From positions 198,358 through 262,357 of the forward strand of contig CAJTPR010000002.1 in the NCBI GenBank assembly GCA_910578275.1: a stretch of DNA of 64,000 bases, read 5' to 3'. The DNA comes from an uncultured Bacteroidales bacterium (GTDB taxonomy: Bacteria; Bacteroidota; Bacteroidia; Bacteroidales; P3). The translations under genes were made by a program, and so were the position numbers. This document shows positions 44,357-54,200 of the stretch, one piece after another (positions within the stretch are counted from its first letter, which is position 1; each line of letters opens with the position of its first letter). The notes under the pieces are model-generated. The model saw nothing but the letters and a program-made list of their open reading frames with translations. It had not been told where the DNA came from and ran no database searches.

Positions 44357-44364
44357 CAAAAATA
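44357..44364 (-). promoter_or_regulatory. -7 promoter element for obg
   Basis: On the minus strand this is TATTTTTG, matching TAnnTTTG, 55 bases upstream of the obg start and divergent from the tRNA-Phe promoter. Confidence 0.55.
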
Positions 44365-44396
44365 CGGAAAGATTTTTTTTATTGCGAATAAAAGCA

Positions 44397-44404
44397 TACC
44401 TTTG
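44397..44404 (+). promoter_or_regulatory. -7 promoter element for tRNA-Phe
   Basis: TACCTTTG matches TAnnTTTG. TTTT at 44373-44376, 20 bases upstream, is a near -33 element. The tRNA starts 13 bases after the -7 box. Confidence 0.6.
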
Positions 44405-44417
44405 CACCTCCAAAAAA

Positions 44418-44490
<73 letters not shown>

Positions 44491-44491
44491 C

Positions 44492-44520
44492 AAGGCGGTT
44501 CGGACAGGATCGCCTTTTTT
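44492..44520 (+). terminator. Terminator of tRNA-Phe
   Basis: AAGGCG (44492-44497) pairs with CGCCTT (44511-44516), which runs into TTTT, one base after the tRNA. Confidence 0.75.
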
Positions 44521-44530
44521 GTTTTATTGC

Positions 44531-44538
44531 TATCTTTG
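44531..44538 (+). promoter_or_regulatory. -7 promoter element for the glycine-lipid gene pair
   Basis: TATCTTTG is a full TAnnTTTG match 18 bases before the start codon, so the leader is very short. The -33 region overlaps the tRNA terminator. Confidence 0.55.
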
Positions 44539-44556
44539 TAGATAAACCCGCGAGTT

Positions 44557-45405
44557 ATGTTCACGTTTACCATTTCCGAGCGGACCATCGACATCCGGCA
44601 GGTATTGAAGGAAAACGCTCCCAGGCTCTACAAGAAATTGCCGGGTTTCGTATTTCCGCTTTTACGCAGGCTCTTGCATGAAAAGGAAGTGAATCATTTT
44701 CTCTATAAGGAAAGGGACAAGACCGGTGTCGATTTCGCCACGGCCATCTTGGAAGACTTCGGTTGCAAGGTGGGTGCCACGGGCATGGAGAACCTGCCTG
44801 ACGAAGGCCGTTTCCTGCTCTGCGCCAATCATCCCTTGGGCGGTTTGGACGGCATGGCGTTCCTGAGCCAGATGGGGCAATGGCGCAAAGACCTGCTTTT
44901 TCCCGTCAACAGCATGCTCTTGGCCTTGCCGCCTTTCAAGCCCGTGTTCCTGCCCGTCAACACCTTGCAGGGAAATGCCGGGAACCGCCGTCTTCTGGAG
45001 GAGGCTTTCGACGGTCCGGCCACGATCCTGTATTTTCCTGCCGGAAAGTGTTCGCGCAAGGGAAAAAAAGGCGTGATTGCCGACTTGGAGTGGAAAAAGA
45101 CGTTCGTGACCCAGGCCAGACGTTCGCGGCGCGACATCATTCCGGTACACATTTCCGGAAGGAACTCCGATTTTTTTTATAATTTAGCCAACTTCAGGAC
45201 CCGGCTCGGTCTGGCCAACATAGAACAGGCGTTCCTGGTAAACGAGATGTTCAAGCTCCGCGACCAGGAAATCCGTTTGACTGTAGGGAAGCCCGTTCCG
45301 TACCGGTTATTGGACAATCGCCATACCGACAGCGAATGGGCGGCCTTGATCAGGCGGCACGTGTATCGGCTGGCCGACGATCCGGATGCCGGATTCGATT
45401 GCTAA
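44557..45405 (+). CDS. glsA: Lysophospholipid/O-acyltransferase, GlsA-like
   Basis: The 282-residue protein is a PlsC-type acyltransferase: the catalytic NHPLGGLDG (an H-x4-D form) and the substrate-binding FPAGKCSRKGKKG. Together with the following GNAT-type gene it matches the glsA-glsB pair of Bacteroides thetaiotaomicron. There GlsB makes N-acyl-3-hydroxy-acyl glycine and GlsA adds the second acyl chain to give the diacylated glycine lipid. It should act at the inner membrane. The assignment rests on gene pairing as well as sequence; a general phospholipid acyltransferase is the alternative. Confidence 0.78.
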   Translation: MFTFTISERTIDIRQVLKENAPRLYKKLPGFVFPLLRRLLHEKEVNHFLYKERDKTGVDFATAILEDFGCKVGATGMENLPDEGRFLLCANHPLGGLDGMAFLSQMGQWRKDLLFPVNSMLLALPPFKPVFLPVNTLQGNAGNRRLLEEAFDGPATILYFPAGKCSRKGKKGVIADLEWKKTFVTQARRSRRDIIPVHISGRNSDFFYNLANFRTRLGLANIEQAFLVNEMFKLRDQEIRLTVGKPVPYRLLDNRHTDSEWAALIRRHVYRLADDPDAGFDC

Positions 45406-45419
45406 AGACTATTACGAAC

Positions 45420-46361
45420 ATGCAGAACATCATACCTCCTGTGGACCGGCGTTTGATCGAACAGGAGCTTACTCCCGACAAGTTCTTGCGCTATACCAAT
45501 TTCGGCGACCGCATGGTCTATGTGGTCACGGCGCACGACTCGCCCAACATCATGCGCGAGCTGGGACGACTCAGGGAAGAGGCTTTTCGCCAAGGAGGCG
45601 GCGGTACGGGCAAGGAGGTCGACATAGACGAATTCGACACGATGCCCGATCCCTACAAACAGCTTCTGGTCTGGGATTCGCAAGACCGGGAAATCGTGGG
45701 CGGCTACCGGTTCATGGAGGGGAACCGGGTCCGGTTCGCCGCCGACGGCACGCCGTTGCTTTCCACCACGGAAATATTCAGGTTTTCGGAAAGATTCCTC
45801 AAGGAATACATGCCCAAGACGATCGAGCTGGGGCGTTCGTTCGTGCAGATCAAGTACCAGTCGTCACGAAACGGCGTCTTTTCGCTCGACAACCTTTGGG
45901 ACGGTCTGGGCGGCCTGGTCACCATCAACAAAAGCTGGATGAGGTATTTCTTCGGCAAGGTGACGATGTACACTTCCTACGACAAGGAAGCCCGCGACAC
46001 GCTTCTTTACTACGTTTCGTCCTATCACAAGGATCCCGATGAACTGGTGCTTCCCCTCAAACCCATCGAAAGGGTCACCCCTGAGGCGAAGTTGCAGGCG
46101 TTGTTCGCCGGCTTGAGTCTGGAAGAAGCCTACAAGGTGGCCTCCCGGCGGATTCGCGAACTGGGCGAAAACATCCCTCCGTTGTTCAACTCCTATATCA
46201 AGCTTTCGCCCGAGATGCGTTCTTTCGGCACTTGCGTCAACACGCATTTCGGCGGCGTCGAGGAAACGGGCATATTGATCGACATGGACGCGATATATCC
46301 CAGCAAGAAGGAACGTCACGTTCCGCAAACCATCGAAGAAGTACGTCGAAAGAAAGCATAA
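45420..46361 (+). CDS. glsB: N-acyltransferase of glycine-lipid synthesis, GlsB-like
   Basis: The 313-residue protein has a GNAT-type N-acyltransferase domain of the hemolysin/OlsB-like group: REEAFRQGGGGTGKEVDIDEFD, a block with KQLLVWDSQDREIVGGYR, and TIELGRSFVQIKYQ. The family joins 3-hydroxy-acyl chains from ACP to an amino acid. In Bacteroides, GlsB uses glycine and is the first step of glycine-lipid formation. The start at 45420 lies 14 bases after the glsA stop. The longer frame from 45336 overlaps that gene. Confidence 0.8.
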   Translation: MQNIIPPVDRRLIEQELTPDKFLRYTNFGDRMVYVVTAHDSPNIMRELGRLREEAFRQGGGGTGKEVDIDEFDTMPDPYKQLLVWDSQDREIVGGYRFMEGNRVRFAADGTPLLSTTEIFRFSERFLKEYMPKTIELGRSFVQIKYQSSRNGVFSLDNLWDGLGGLVTINKSWMRYFFGKVTMYTSYDKEARDTLLYYVSSYHKDPDELVLPLKPIERVTPEAKLQALFAGLSLEEAYKVASRRIRELGENIPPLFNSYIKLSPEMRSFGTCVNTHFGGVEETGILIDMDAIYPSKKERHVPQTIEEVRRKKA

Positions 46362-46377
46362 GACCATCCAAGGCCTC

Positions 46378-46974
46378 ATGAAGATAAAAAATGCCGAATT
46401 CGTCGCTTGTTGCGACGACTATCGCAAATGTCCCGCGGGCGACCTGCCCGAATACGCGTTCATCGGTCGTTCGAACGTGGGCAAGTCCTCTCTCATCAAC
46501 TGCCTTTGCAACCGTTCCGCCTTGGCCAAGACCAGTTCCACGCCGGGCAAGACCCAGTGCATCGTGCACTTTCTCATCGACAAGGCTTGGCACATGGCCG
46601 ACTTGCCGGGCTACGGCTACGCGCAGACGGGCAAGAAGTTGCGCGAGCAATGGCAGAAGATGACGCGCGATTACCTGCTCAGGCGTCCGCAGCTCTATTG
46701 CGTGTTCGTCCTGGTGGACTTGCGTATCCCCCCCCAGAAGATCGACTTGGAATTCCTGCGTTTCCTGGGCGAGAACGAGGTTCCGTTCTGCATCGTCGGC
46801 ACCAAGGCCGACAAATTGGGTAGGAGCAGCCTGGCAAAGGCCGTGGAAGATTACAAGAAAGTCCTTTCCGAAGAATGGGAACCGTTGCCTGAATTCATCG
46901 TTTCCTCGGCGCAGACAGGCTTGGGTCAGGAGCAGATATTGGATTTTATCGAAAAGGCCAATAAAAGCGCCTGA
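46378..46974 (+). CDS. engB: Ribosome biogenesis GTPase EngB (YihA/YsxC)
   Basis: The 198-residue protein is a short TRAFAC GTPase: G1 GRSNVGKSSLIN, the switch region TSSTPGKTQ, G3 DLPGYGYA and G4 TKADK. EngB acts in late 50S assembly. It sits 16 bases after the glsB stop, probably on the same transcript. Confidence 0.94.
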   Translation: MKIKNAEFVACCDDYRKCPAGDLPEYAFIGRSNVGKSSLINCLCNRSALAKTSSTPGKTQCIVHFLIDKAWHMADLPGYGYAQTGKKLREQWQKMTRDYLLRRPQLYCVFVLVDLRIPPQKIDLEFLRFLGENEVPFCIVGTKADKLGRSSLAKAVEDYKKVLSEEWEPLPEFIVSSAQTGLGQEQILDFIEKANKSA

Positions 46975-47002
46975 AAGGGCCTCCCCTTAGTTTGAAAAAG
47001 CG

Positions 47003-47010
47003 TAAATTTG
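47003..47010 (+). promoter_or_regulatory. -7 promoter element for mutA
   Basis: TAAATTTG matches TAnnTTTG. Its position between engB and mutA supports a mutA start at 47043 rather than at the in-frame 46992. Confidence 0.5.
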
Positions 47011-47042
47011 CCCCCGCTTTCGCGAGCGAAAAACAAAAAGAC

Positions 47043-48896
47043 ATGGACAGAGAAAAACTTTTTTCCGAATTTCCCGCCGTTTCCACCCAGGAATGGATGG
47101 ATGCCATCATAAAGGATCTCAAAGGTGCCGACTTCAACAAGAAACTGGTCTGGAAAACCGACGAAGGTTTCGACGTGAATCCGTTTTACAGGGCCGACGA
47201 TCTGGAAAACGTCGTCCATGCCGATGTGCCGGGTCGGTTTCCCTACGTGCGTGGCAACAAGACGGAGGGAAACGACTGGGAAATAAGGCAGGATTTCCGG
47301 ATTGCCGACATTGACACCTGCAACCGCATGGCGGCCGAGGCGGCCGTCAAGGGTGCCGAATCGGTGGGCGTTTGCGTCAAGGACGTGCAAAGCCTTTCGC
47401 AGATGGAGCGGCTCCTGGCCGGCATCGACCTTACGCGTACCGCCGTCCATCTTCTCGGCAGCGTCGATTATGCGGCCACGTTGAAACTGTTCGTGGAATA
47501 CCTGCGGAAAAACCGGATCAAGGCCGACAAGGTGCGCGGTTCGGTCGATTTCGATCCGCTTTGCCATGCGCTCTTGCACGGCAACTACTATCGTACGTTG
47601 GATGCGGACATGGACGAGGCCGCCGCCCTTTTCAGGCAATACGCCGAGGAACTTCCCTTGTTCAGGTTCTTGAGCATCCATGCCGACCTCTTGCACGAGG
47701 CCGGCGGCTACAACGTCCAGGAACTGGGATTCGCCCTCAATTGGGCGGTGGAATATTTCTCGCGTCTCACCGACAAGGGTCTGGACATGGACTTGATCGC
47801 CGGCAGGACCACGTTGGTGCTGGGCATCGGTTCCGACTACTTCATGGAAATGGCCAAGTTGCGTGCGGCCCGCATGTTGTGGGCCTATATGGTGCAAGGC
47901 TTCGGCCCCGTAAAGGAAAGCAGCAAGGTGGCTTTCGTGCATGCCACGGTTTCTTCCTGGAACAAGTCGGTCTATGACCCGTACGTGAACCTGCTCCGTT
48001 CCGCTACCGAGGCCATGAGCGCCGCTTTGGGAGGCGCCGACTCCATCCATGTGAGCGACTTTTCGGAGGCGTTCCGTCCCTCCGACGATTTTTCGGCGCG
48101 TATAGCCCGTAACCAGCAGATCATCCTCAAGGAAGAATCGTTTTTCAACCGTATCGTCGACCCGGCGGCCGGTTCGTACTATATCGAAAACCTTACCGCC
48201 AACTTGGCCGGCGAGGCCTGGAAGTTGTTCTTGGACACGGAAAGCAAGGGCGGGTTCGCCGCTTGTTACGAAAAGGGACTTGTCCAGGACAAGATCGCCG
48301 AATGTGCCGCCAAGCGCAATGCGGATCTTGCCAAGCGCAAGATCGTCCTGACGGGCGTGAACCAGTTTCCCAACCTCAATGAACAAGAGGCGGAAAACAT
48401 AAGGAGCACGGCGCGGGAGTTTGCGAAAGAGGGCGATTTCAAGACGATCAGGCCTTATCGTGCGGCGCAAGCCTTCGAAGAATTGCGTTTGCAGACCGAG
48501 GCGTTCGCCAAGAAGAACGGCCGACGTCCCAAGGTGTTCCTCCTAACCTGTGGAAACCTGGCCATGCGCAAGGCGCGCGCCGGGTTCGCTACCAACTTTT
48601 TCGGTTGCCTGGGCTATGAAATCGTGGACAACGCCGGTTTCAAGGATGGCGAAGAAGGTGCCAAGGCAGCCTTGGAAAGCAAGGCCGAGATTACCGTCCT
48701 TTGCAGCAGCGACGAGGAATATGCCGCCTTGGCCGCACAAGCTTGCCCGCTGTTGAAAGGAAAGACGCATATCGTCTATGCGGGAGCCGCGCAAGACGAG
48801 GAACCGTTCAGGGCCTTGGGTGTGGAATGTTTCATTCATGTCCGCAGCAACGTGCTCGAGACATTGCGTTCGTTCCAGCAATCCTTGATGAAATAA
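47043..48896 (+). CDS. mutA: Methylmalonyl-CoA mutase small (beta) subunit
   Basis: The 617-residue protein is the small subunit: it starts MDREKLFSEFPAVSTQEWM, then has a TIM-barrel domain with FNKKLVWKTDEGFDVNPFY and NRIVDPAAGSYYIENLT, and a degenerate B12-like domain at the C-terminal end (VFLLTCGNLAMRKARAGFATNFF) that lacks the cobalamin-binding DxHxxG. With the catalytic subunit MutB it interconverts succinyl-CoA and methylmalonyl-CoA in propionate formation. mutB is expected next but is absent here. Confidence 0.93.
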   Translation: MDREKLFSEFPAVSTQEWMDAIIKDLKGADFNKKLVWKTDEGFDVNPFYRADDLENVVHADVPGRFPYVRGNKTEGNDWEIRQDFRIADIDTCNRMAAEAAVKGAESVGVCVKDVQSLSQMERLLAGIDLTRTAVHLLGSVDYAATLKLFVEYLRKNRIKADKVRGSVDFDPLCHALLHGNYYRTLDADMDEAAALFRQYAEELPLFRFLSIHADLLHEAGGYNVQELGFALNWAVEYFSRLTDKGLDMDLIAGRTTLVLGIGSDYFMEMAKLRAARMLWAYMVQGFGPVKESSKVAFVHATVSSWNKSVYDPYVNLLRSATEAMSAALGGADSIHVSDFSEAFRPSDDFSARIARNQQIILKEESFFNRIVDPAAGSYYIENLTANLAGEAWKLFLDTESKGGFAACYEKGLVQDKIAECAAKRNADLAKRKIVLTGVNQFPNLNEQEAENIRSTAREFAKEGDFKTIRPYRAAQAFEELRLQTEAFAKKNGRRPKVFLLTCGNLAMRKARAGFATNFFGCLGYEIVDNAGFKDGEEGAKAALESKAEITVLCSSDEEYAALAAQACPLLKGKTHIVYAGAAQDEEPFRALGVECFIHVRSNVLETLRSFQQSLMK

Positions 48897-48902
48897 GATC
48901 AC

Positions 48903-48945
48903 GACGTTTTTTCGCGACCTCCGTCGGGGTCGCGAAAAAACCGTC
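48903..48945. other. Long hairpin with U-first stem between mutA and mntP
   Basis: TTTTTTCGCGACC (48907-48919) pairs perfectly with GGTCGCGAAAAAA (48928-48940). With a one-base bulge the flanking GACG and CGTC also pair, for about 17 pairs. The T run comes before the stem rather than after, so it is not a normal intrinsic terminator on either strand. Confidence 0.6.
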
Positions 48946-48962
48946 ATGAAACCGGCGTTCAG

Positions 48963-49580
48963 ATGGGTCTTTTTCCGTTAATACTGCTTTCCGTCTCCTT
49001 GTCGTTGGACTGTTTCACCGTATGCTTGATTTTCGGCATGCAGCGTTCGGCCTGGAAAACTTCCTTGAAGGAGGGCGAAAAGGATCCGTTCCCTTCCTTG
49101 GGCCGGGGGGCGACGCAGGCGGCCGTGGTGTTCGCCTTTTTCCATATCCTGATGATCGTCATAGGCTGGCTTATCGGCTGGAGCATGCTTCCGGTGGTCG
49201 AGCAATACGATCATTGGGTCGCTTTCGCCTTGTTGACGGCCATCGGGCTCAAGACCATCATCGACGGTTTCAGCAAGAAAGACAACGCTCTCAAGGTCCA
49301 TGCCATGTTCCATGCCAAATCGCTTTTGCTTTCGGCCTTGGCGGTGAGCGTCGACGCTTTCGCCGTAGGCGTCAGTTTCAAGATGCTGGCCATGCCGTTG
49401 ACGACGGTTTGCCTGATCGTGGGCGTGACCGTTTTCCTGCTCAGTTTCGCCGGCGTGTTCGCCGGATATTTCCTGCACAAGCAGGTGCGGAAGATCTCGA
49501 TGCCCACGCTCAACCTTGTCAGCGGACTGGTATTGATAGGAATCGGGATCCGCATACTCGTTACCAGCCTTTCCGTATAA
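48963..49580 (+). CDS. mntP: Manganese efflux pump MntP family protein
   Basis: The 205-residue protein has six likely membrane helices with the two repeat halves of the MntP family: SVSLSLDCFTVCLIFGMQ in the first and LAVSVDAFAVGVSFK in the second, each with the conserved Asp. It should export Mn2+ across the inner membrane. No yybP-ykoY-type riboswitch could be seen upstream; the hairpin there is a simple one. Confidence 0.88.
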   Translation: MGLFPLILLSVSLSLDCFTVCLIFGMQRSAWKTSLKEGEKDPFPSLGRGATQAAVVFAFFHILMIVIGWLIGWSMLPVVEQYDHWVAFALLTAIGLKTIIDGFSKKDNALKVHAMFHAKSLLLSALAVSVDAFAVGVSFKMLAMPLTTVCLIVGVTVFLLSFAGVFAGYFLHKQVRKISMPTLNLVSGLVLIGIGIRILVTSLSV

Positions 49581-49597
49581 TCCCGAAAATCGAAAAA

Positions 49598-50068
49598 ATG
49601 GCACGAATCAGCATTACCAAGATTTTCACGTTCGAGGCTGCCCATATCCTGCAAGGTTACGATGGCTTATGCGCCAACATACACGGACATTCCTATCGTT
49701 TGGAAGTAAGTGTCTGCTCGCCCGGTTCGGTCGTGGAGCCCGGCCGTTTCCTGTATTCGGAAAAAGCCGATCCGAAAAACGGCATGCTGTTTGATTTTTC
49801 GGAACTCAAAAAGTTGGTAAGCAAGGCTGTCATAGAGCCGTTCGACCATAGCCTGATCTTGAACGGGCAGACGGGAGAGGACTTGGCGGAAACCTTGCGC
49901 AGGCGGTCGTTGCGTGTCATCGTCGTGCCTTACCAGCCTACGAGCGAGAACCTGCTCATCGACTTTGCCGCCCGTTTGCAGGCGGTTCTGCCGCAGGGTA
50001 TCGCACTCAAGAAACTGCGCTTGTACGAAACAGCCACCTCCTATACCGATTACGAAAGTGAATCCTGA
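49598..50068 (+). CDS. queD: 6-carboxy-5,6,7,8-tetrahydropterin synthase QueD
   Basis: The 156-residue protein has the pterin-synthase fold with zinc ligands in FEAAHIL and NIHGHSYRLEV, and the catalytic Cys in the CxxxHGH arrangement (CANIHGH). A C-terminal RLYETATSY supplies the substrate-binding Glu. It makes 6-carboxytetrahydropterin for queuosine. No other queuosine gene is in the window. The ATG at 49598 starts the fold; frame upstream of it is inside mntP. It overlaps apbE by 11 bases. Confidence 0.92.
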   Translation: MARISITKIFTFEAAHILQGYDGLCANIHGHSYRLEVSVCSPGSVVEPGRFLYSEKADPKNGMLFDFSELKKLVSKAVIEPFDHSLILNGQTGEDLAETLRRRSLRVIVVPYQPTSENLLIDFAARLQAVLPQGIALKKLRLYETATSYTDYESES

Positions 50069-51071
50069 CGTCCGAGCCTTTCTTTGTATCCTGTGTCTGC
50101 CGTTTTACGTTTCTTGCGCCGAAAAGGCCGGCTCGATGGAAAAAATGACGGGGCTTGCGCAGGGCTCTTATTACGCGATCAGTTATTACACGTCGGACAA
50201 GGACTTGCGTGCGGATCGGCTCCGGCCGCGTATGGATTCGCTCCTGCACGCTTTCGACCTTTGCGCCTCCCTTTGGAACGACAGTTCGGAAATATGCCGC
50301 GTGAACCGCAACGAGGATTTTTATCCCGGCGAGATGTTTTGCGACATGTTCGAGAAGGCACGGCACATCTCCGGCCTCACCGACGGGGCTTTCGACATCA
50401 CGGTAGGCCCTTTGACGAGAGCCTATGGTTTCGGGGCGGGGAAGAGACATGCCTTGGACGATTCCGAACGCGAAGAAATACTTTCTTATGTGGGTTGGCG
50501 GAAAGTGCGGCTCAAGGATGGGAAAATCGAAAAAGACGATCCGCGCTTGCAAATGGATTTCAATGCCATCGCGCAAGGGTATTGTGCCGATGTCGTGGCC
50601 CGTTTCCTGAACGGGCTCGGAATCGACCGCTTCTTGGCGGACATAGGAGGGGAAATCCGCAGCCAAGGTACCAAGGCGGGCGGAAAACCTTGGATCGTTG
50701 GCATAGAACGACCCGCGCCCGAGGCCATGTCCGACAGGAATATCTTGCAGAAGATGGAACTCGTGGATTGTTCGTTGGTCACTTCGGGAAATTATCGCAA
50801 GTATTTTGAAGAAAACGGCAAACGTTACTCGCATACGATAAATCCCGTTACGGGCGTTTCGACCAGGCACGACTTGCTGAGCGCGACCGTGCTTTGCCGG
50901 GATTGCTGGGAAGCCGACGCCGTGGCCACGGCCTGCATGGTGATGGGCAAGGACAGCGCCATCCGTTTCGTGAACCGTTTTCCCGGCCGCTACGAACTCT
51001 TTCTCGTCTATGCCGGTTCCGATACCACGTTGCACACCTGGCACACTTCCGGCTTTCCGTTGATCGATTGA
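50058..51071 (+). CDS. apbE: FAD:protein FMN transferase ApbE (lipoprotein)
   Basis: The 337-residue protein starts at a GTG and has a lipoprotein signal, LCILCLPFYVSCAEK. The ApbE domain shows DGAFDITVGPLTRAYGFG, then MDFNAIAQGYCADVV and LADIGGEIRSQG, and TSGNYRKYF. At its end is RYSHTINPVTG, followed by DCWEADAVATACMVMG with the metal-binding Asp. It attaches FMN to Thr of membrane proteins such as NqrB, NqrC or RnfG in the periplasm. The GTG start overlaps the queD stop; no ATG is suited. Confidence 0.9.
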   Translation: MNPDVRAFLCILCLPFYVSCAEKAGSMEKMTGLAQGSYYAISYYTSDKDLRADRLRPRMDSLLHAFDLCASLWNDSSEICRVNRNEDFYPGEMFCDMFEKARHISGLTDGAFDITVGPLTRAYGFGAGKRHALDDSEREEILSYVGWRKVRLKDGKIEKDDPRLQMDFNAIAQGYCADVVARFLNGLGIDRFLADIGGEIRSQGTKAGGKPWIVGIERPAPEAMSDRNILQKMELVDCSLVTSGNYRKYFEENGKRYSHTINPVTGVSTRHDLLSATVLCRDCWEADAVATACMVMGKDSAIRFVNRFPGRYELFLVYAGSDTTLHTWHTSGFPLID

Positions 51072-51290
51072 CGGCTTCCGGCTTCCGATTCGTTTTTCCG
51101 TATTTCTCTGTTGGTTTCCTGCCTGATATACGGCGGATGTCCATGTCGTGAAAGGCGATAAGGCATGAAAGTGGAATCGTGTGAAGATTTGAAAATTTTT
51201 ATTAACTTTACGGGCAAGTCGCCCCGGACGGGGTTTAAACTTAACGACAAACAAAAACCAACACTATTGTCTAACTAATTCTTTAAAGTC

Positions 51291-54200
51291 ATGAAAAGAT
51301 TTTTCTTCTCATTAGGATTGTCAGTGACGATTCTTTTGTCAACTGCCTTTGCACAAGAAAACATGCAAAAGAAGTCTGCTCCTCGAGGGGAGGCCGTTAC
51401 CGGATTTTCAAATGTGAACAAAATTTCTCCTTTGAACAAATTCGGTCACAAACGTATCAAACCATTTTCAACCGCGACGAAAAACAGAACGGTTATCCTT
51501 CCGCAAGCCTGCTACAAATCGGTCGAAAATCCGGACAAGGCCATGATCAAGGTGGTGGTGACCATGGACTGGGAAGACGGTACGGGTTATCAGGTCCTGC
51601 TTGACGACAAGCATGAAATCGTATCCTACGTGAATGACAAAGACCAATTGGATCAAACGGCCATTGATGAAATCTACGCGGCCGCGACCTCCAAGATTCC
51701 GGCGGACGCGAAGCCCGAAATAGGCGGATCTTCGATTGTCGCCGATTCGGAACATCCCGTTGCCGTCGATTCCGCGTACATTGAACCCGGAACATACGAC
51801 TTGTTGTTCGTGAATCCTTCTCCGGACTATGATGATCCTGAAATAATGTTGGTTTATCTTGCCAACAACGGGTATTTCGACGATATCGTGTTCGAAGCCG
51901 GTACCACTTACGTCTTTACCATTGCACAAGCCGGTAGCGGCGACTATGTGACGCTTATTCCCAAGTATGACCTGGCCGCGACCAAACTGGAATTGCCTGT
52001 CGGCAATTGTGCCGCGACCGAAGCCGAAGTGGCCATCGAGATAACCAACAACGGTGCGGCGACCATTGACAGTTGCACCGTTTTCTATACGGTGAAAGGA
52101 ATGGACGGTACCGCCTCCGCAGACACCGTAAAGGAAAAGATACGGATAGACTTGGCCTTGGGAGAAAGCCGCAAGCACGTCTTCTCCGCCAAGCTTGCTT
52201 TCACGCAAGACACCGTCCTGACGGTTGTGGGCGGAATCTATCCGGTTGGATCGGAGACGGAAACCGGAAACAATTACATCGAAAACATCGTTGTCCGCAA
52301 ATCGGCCGTACAGGTTCCTTATTCGTTCGACTTGAGCGCTTATGACGTGACTTATAATCAGAACGACTGGGAGATGATGGAGGGTGATGGAATCGTCGCT
52401 TTGGGAAACTATGCCGTGGCCGCTCCCGCCATTACCCGTTGCATCTCCATGGAAGCCGATGAATCCTGTCGGTTTTCTTTCGATTACATGGCCGGATTTT
52501 CTTTCTTCGGTTTTGAATTTTCCGCCACTTTCGGGGTCAAGTTCGGAAAGGCCGGTACGGACGTCTCCACTTGGGAAACCGTTCTTTTCGAAGAAGATGT
52601 CTTCGTGGAAGATTTTGATACCAAATCCATTGCCGTGACCGCCAAGGAGGCAGGAGAATATGCGTTCTGCTTTTTCGAAGACACGACCTCCATGGGAGGC
52701 GGTATCATCATCGCCCGTCTCTCCATCGGCGAAATCCATGACTACGATGTCAAGATGAAGGACTTCGTTACCGGCATGCCTCGCATTACGCCGGTTGAAC
52801 AAGCCGAGGCTACCTTCAAGGGGAACTTCACGATCACCAATTGGGGTCGCAAGGCGATCGACAAGGCCGTTGTCACGATTTCGATGAACGGCAAGGAATT
52901 GGTGAAGAAGGATGTCGTACTCGGTGCCGCCGGCACGGAAAAGAAAGAGGTGTTCGATTTGCCGGTATCCGGTTTGAAAGCCAATGACGAGGTCGAGTTC
53001 ACCGCTACCGTGGCCATCGACAGCAACGATGCCGATTTGGCCAACAACAGCTTGACGAGCAACGTGGAAATATCCGATGTGGTCATGGCCTACGACCATG
53101 TTACCGAAGACATGTACACGAACGACTACGCTATCGGAGCGTCCGGCGGCAACATCGGATGCGGCATTCCTTTCACGATTAACCGGAAAGACACGCTGAC
53201 CGCCGTTTCGGCGGGTTGGTCTGAAAGGTCGGAGGATATGGAAATCCTTATCGCTGTCAACAGATGGAATGCAGGCAATGAGACCTTGGGTGACTTGCTT
53301 TTCCAGAATACCTATCGCAGGGGCACCGATGCCGGACAGCGGGAATACGCCATTCCCGCCTTGCTGCTGGAGCCCGGTGATTACATCCTTTCCGTACACC
53401 AGAGGGGTACTTCATACGGTTTGATTTGCGACGGGAAACCTTCCGGGGCCTTGTATATCGTTACCAACGATCCGGCCACCAAACAAACCAATCTCGGTAC
53501 GCCCGCCATCCGCGCCATATTCGGCCATGACGGCAAACCGATGGCCAAGGATCTTGCCGTTCTCGAAATCTCCAGCCCCAAGGAAACAGGATTGTTCACG
53601 AACGAGGAACCCATTGTCGTAAGGGTAAGGAACAACGGCTACGAAGCCGCCCAGGCACCGCTTTCCGTCCTGGTAAACAAGACGGCCCTTCCTGTACAGA
53701 ACGTGAACCTGCCCGCTTACGCCGAAGCCGAGTTCACGTTCAAAGGCGACCTTTCCGCTTCCGATGCCGAATTTCTCCTGACGGCCTTTACGGCTTTGCA
53801 GGGGGATGAGGACATGCAGAACGACACCTGTTTCAAGACGGTTCATTCCTTGCCTGCCGCCAGTCCTTATGTGATGAACTTCGAATATGGCGAGGACTTC
53901 GCCATTGCCGACGAATTCGTTCCTGCCTGGAAAGGTATCGATATGAGCGGTGCTTATTACCAATATGGTTTCAATGTTTCCTATCCTCACAGGCAGGAAC
54001 CGGTAGGTTTCATGTCGTTTCCTAACGGAACCACTGCCTTGACGGCCTATGAGGGAGAACGTTTCGGTATCGTGTTCGGCTCCGGAGACCAGAACGACCA
54101 ACCCTTGGAGAGCAATGCCTGGTTGATTTCTCCCAAATTGCAGCTGCCTGCCGCCACGGCGGGAGTATCTTTCCATGTAAAGAGTGCTACCGTGGAATAC

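Noticed and set aside
48903..48962. Possible yybP-ykoY manganese riboswitch before mntP
   Set aside because: The 66-base gap holds only one simple hairpin and lacks the multi-helix layout of that riboswitch.
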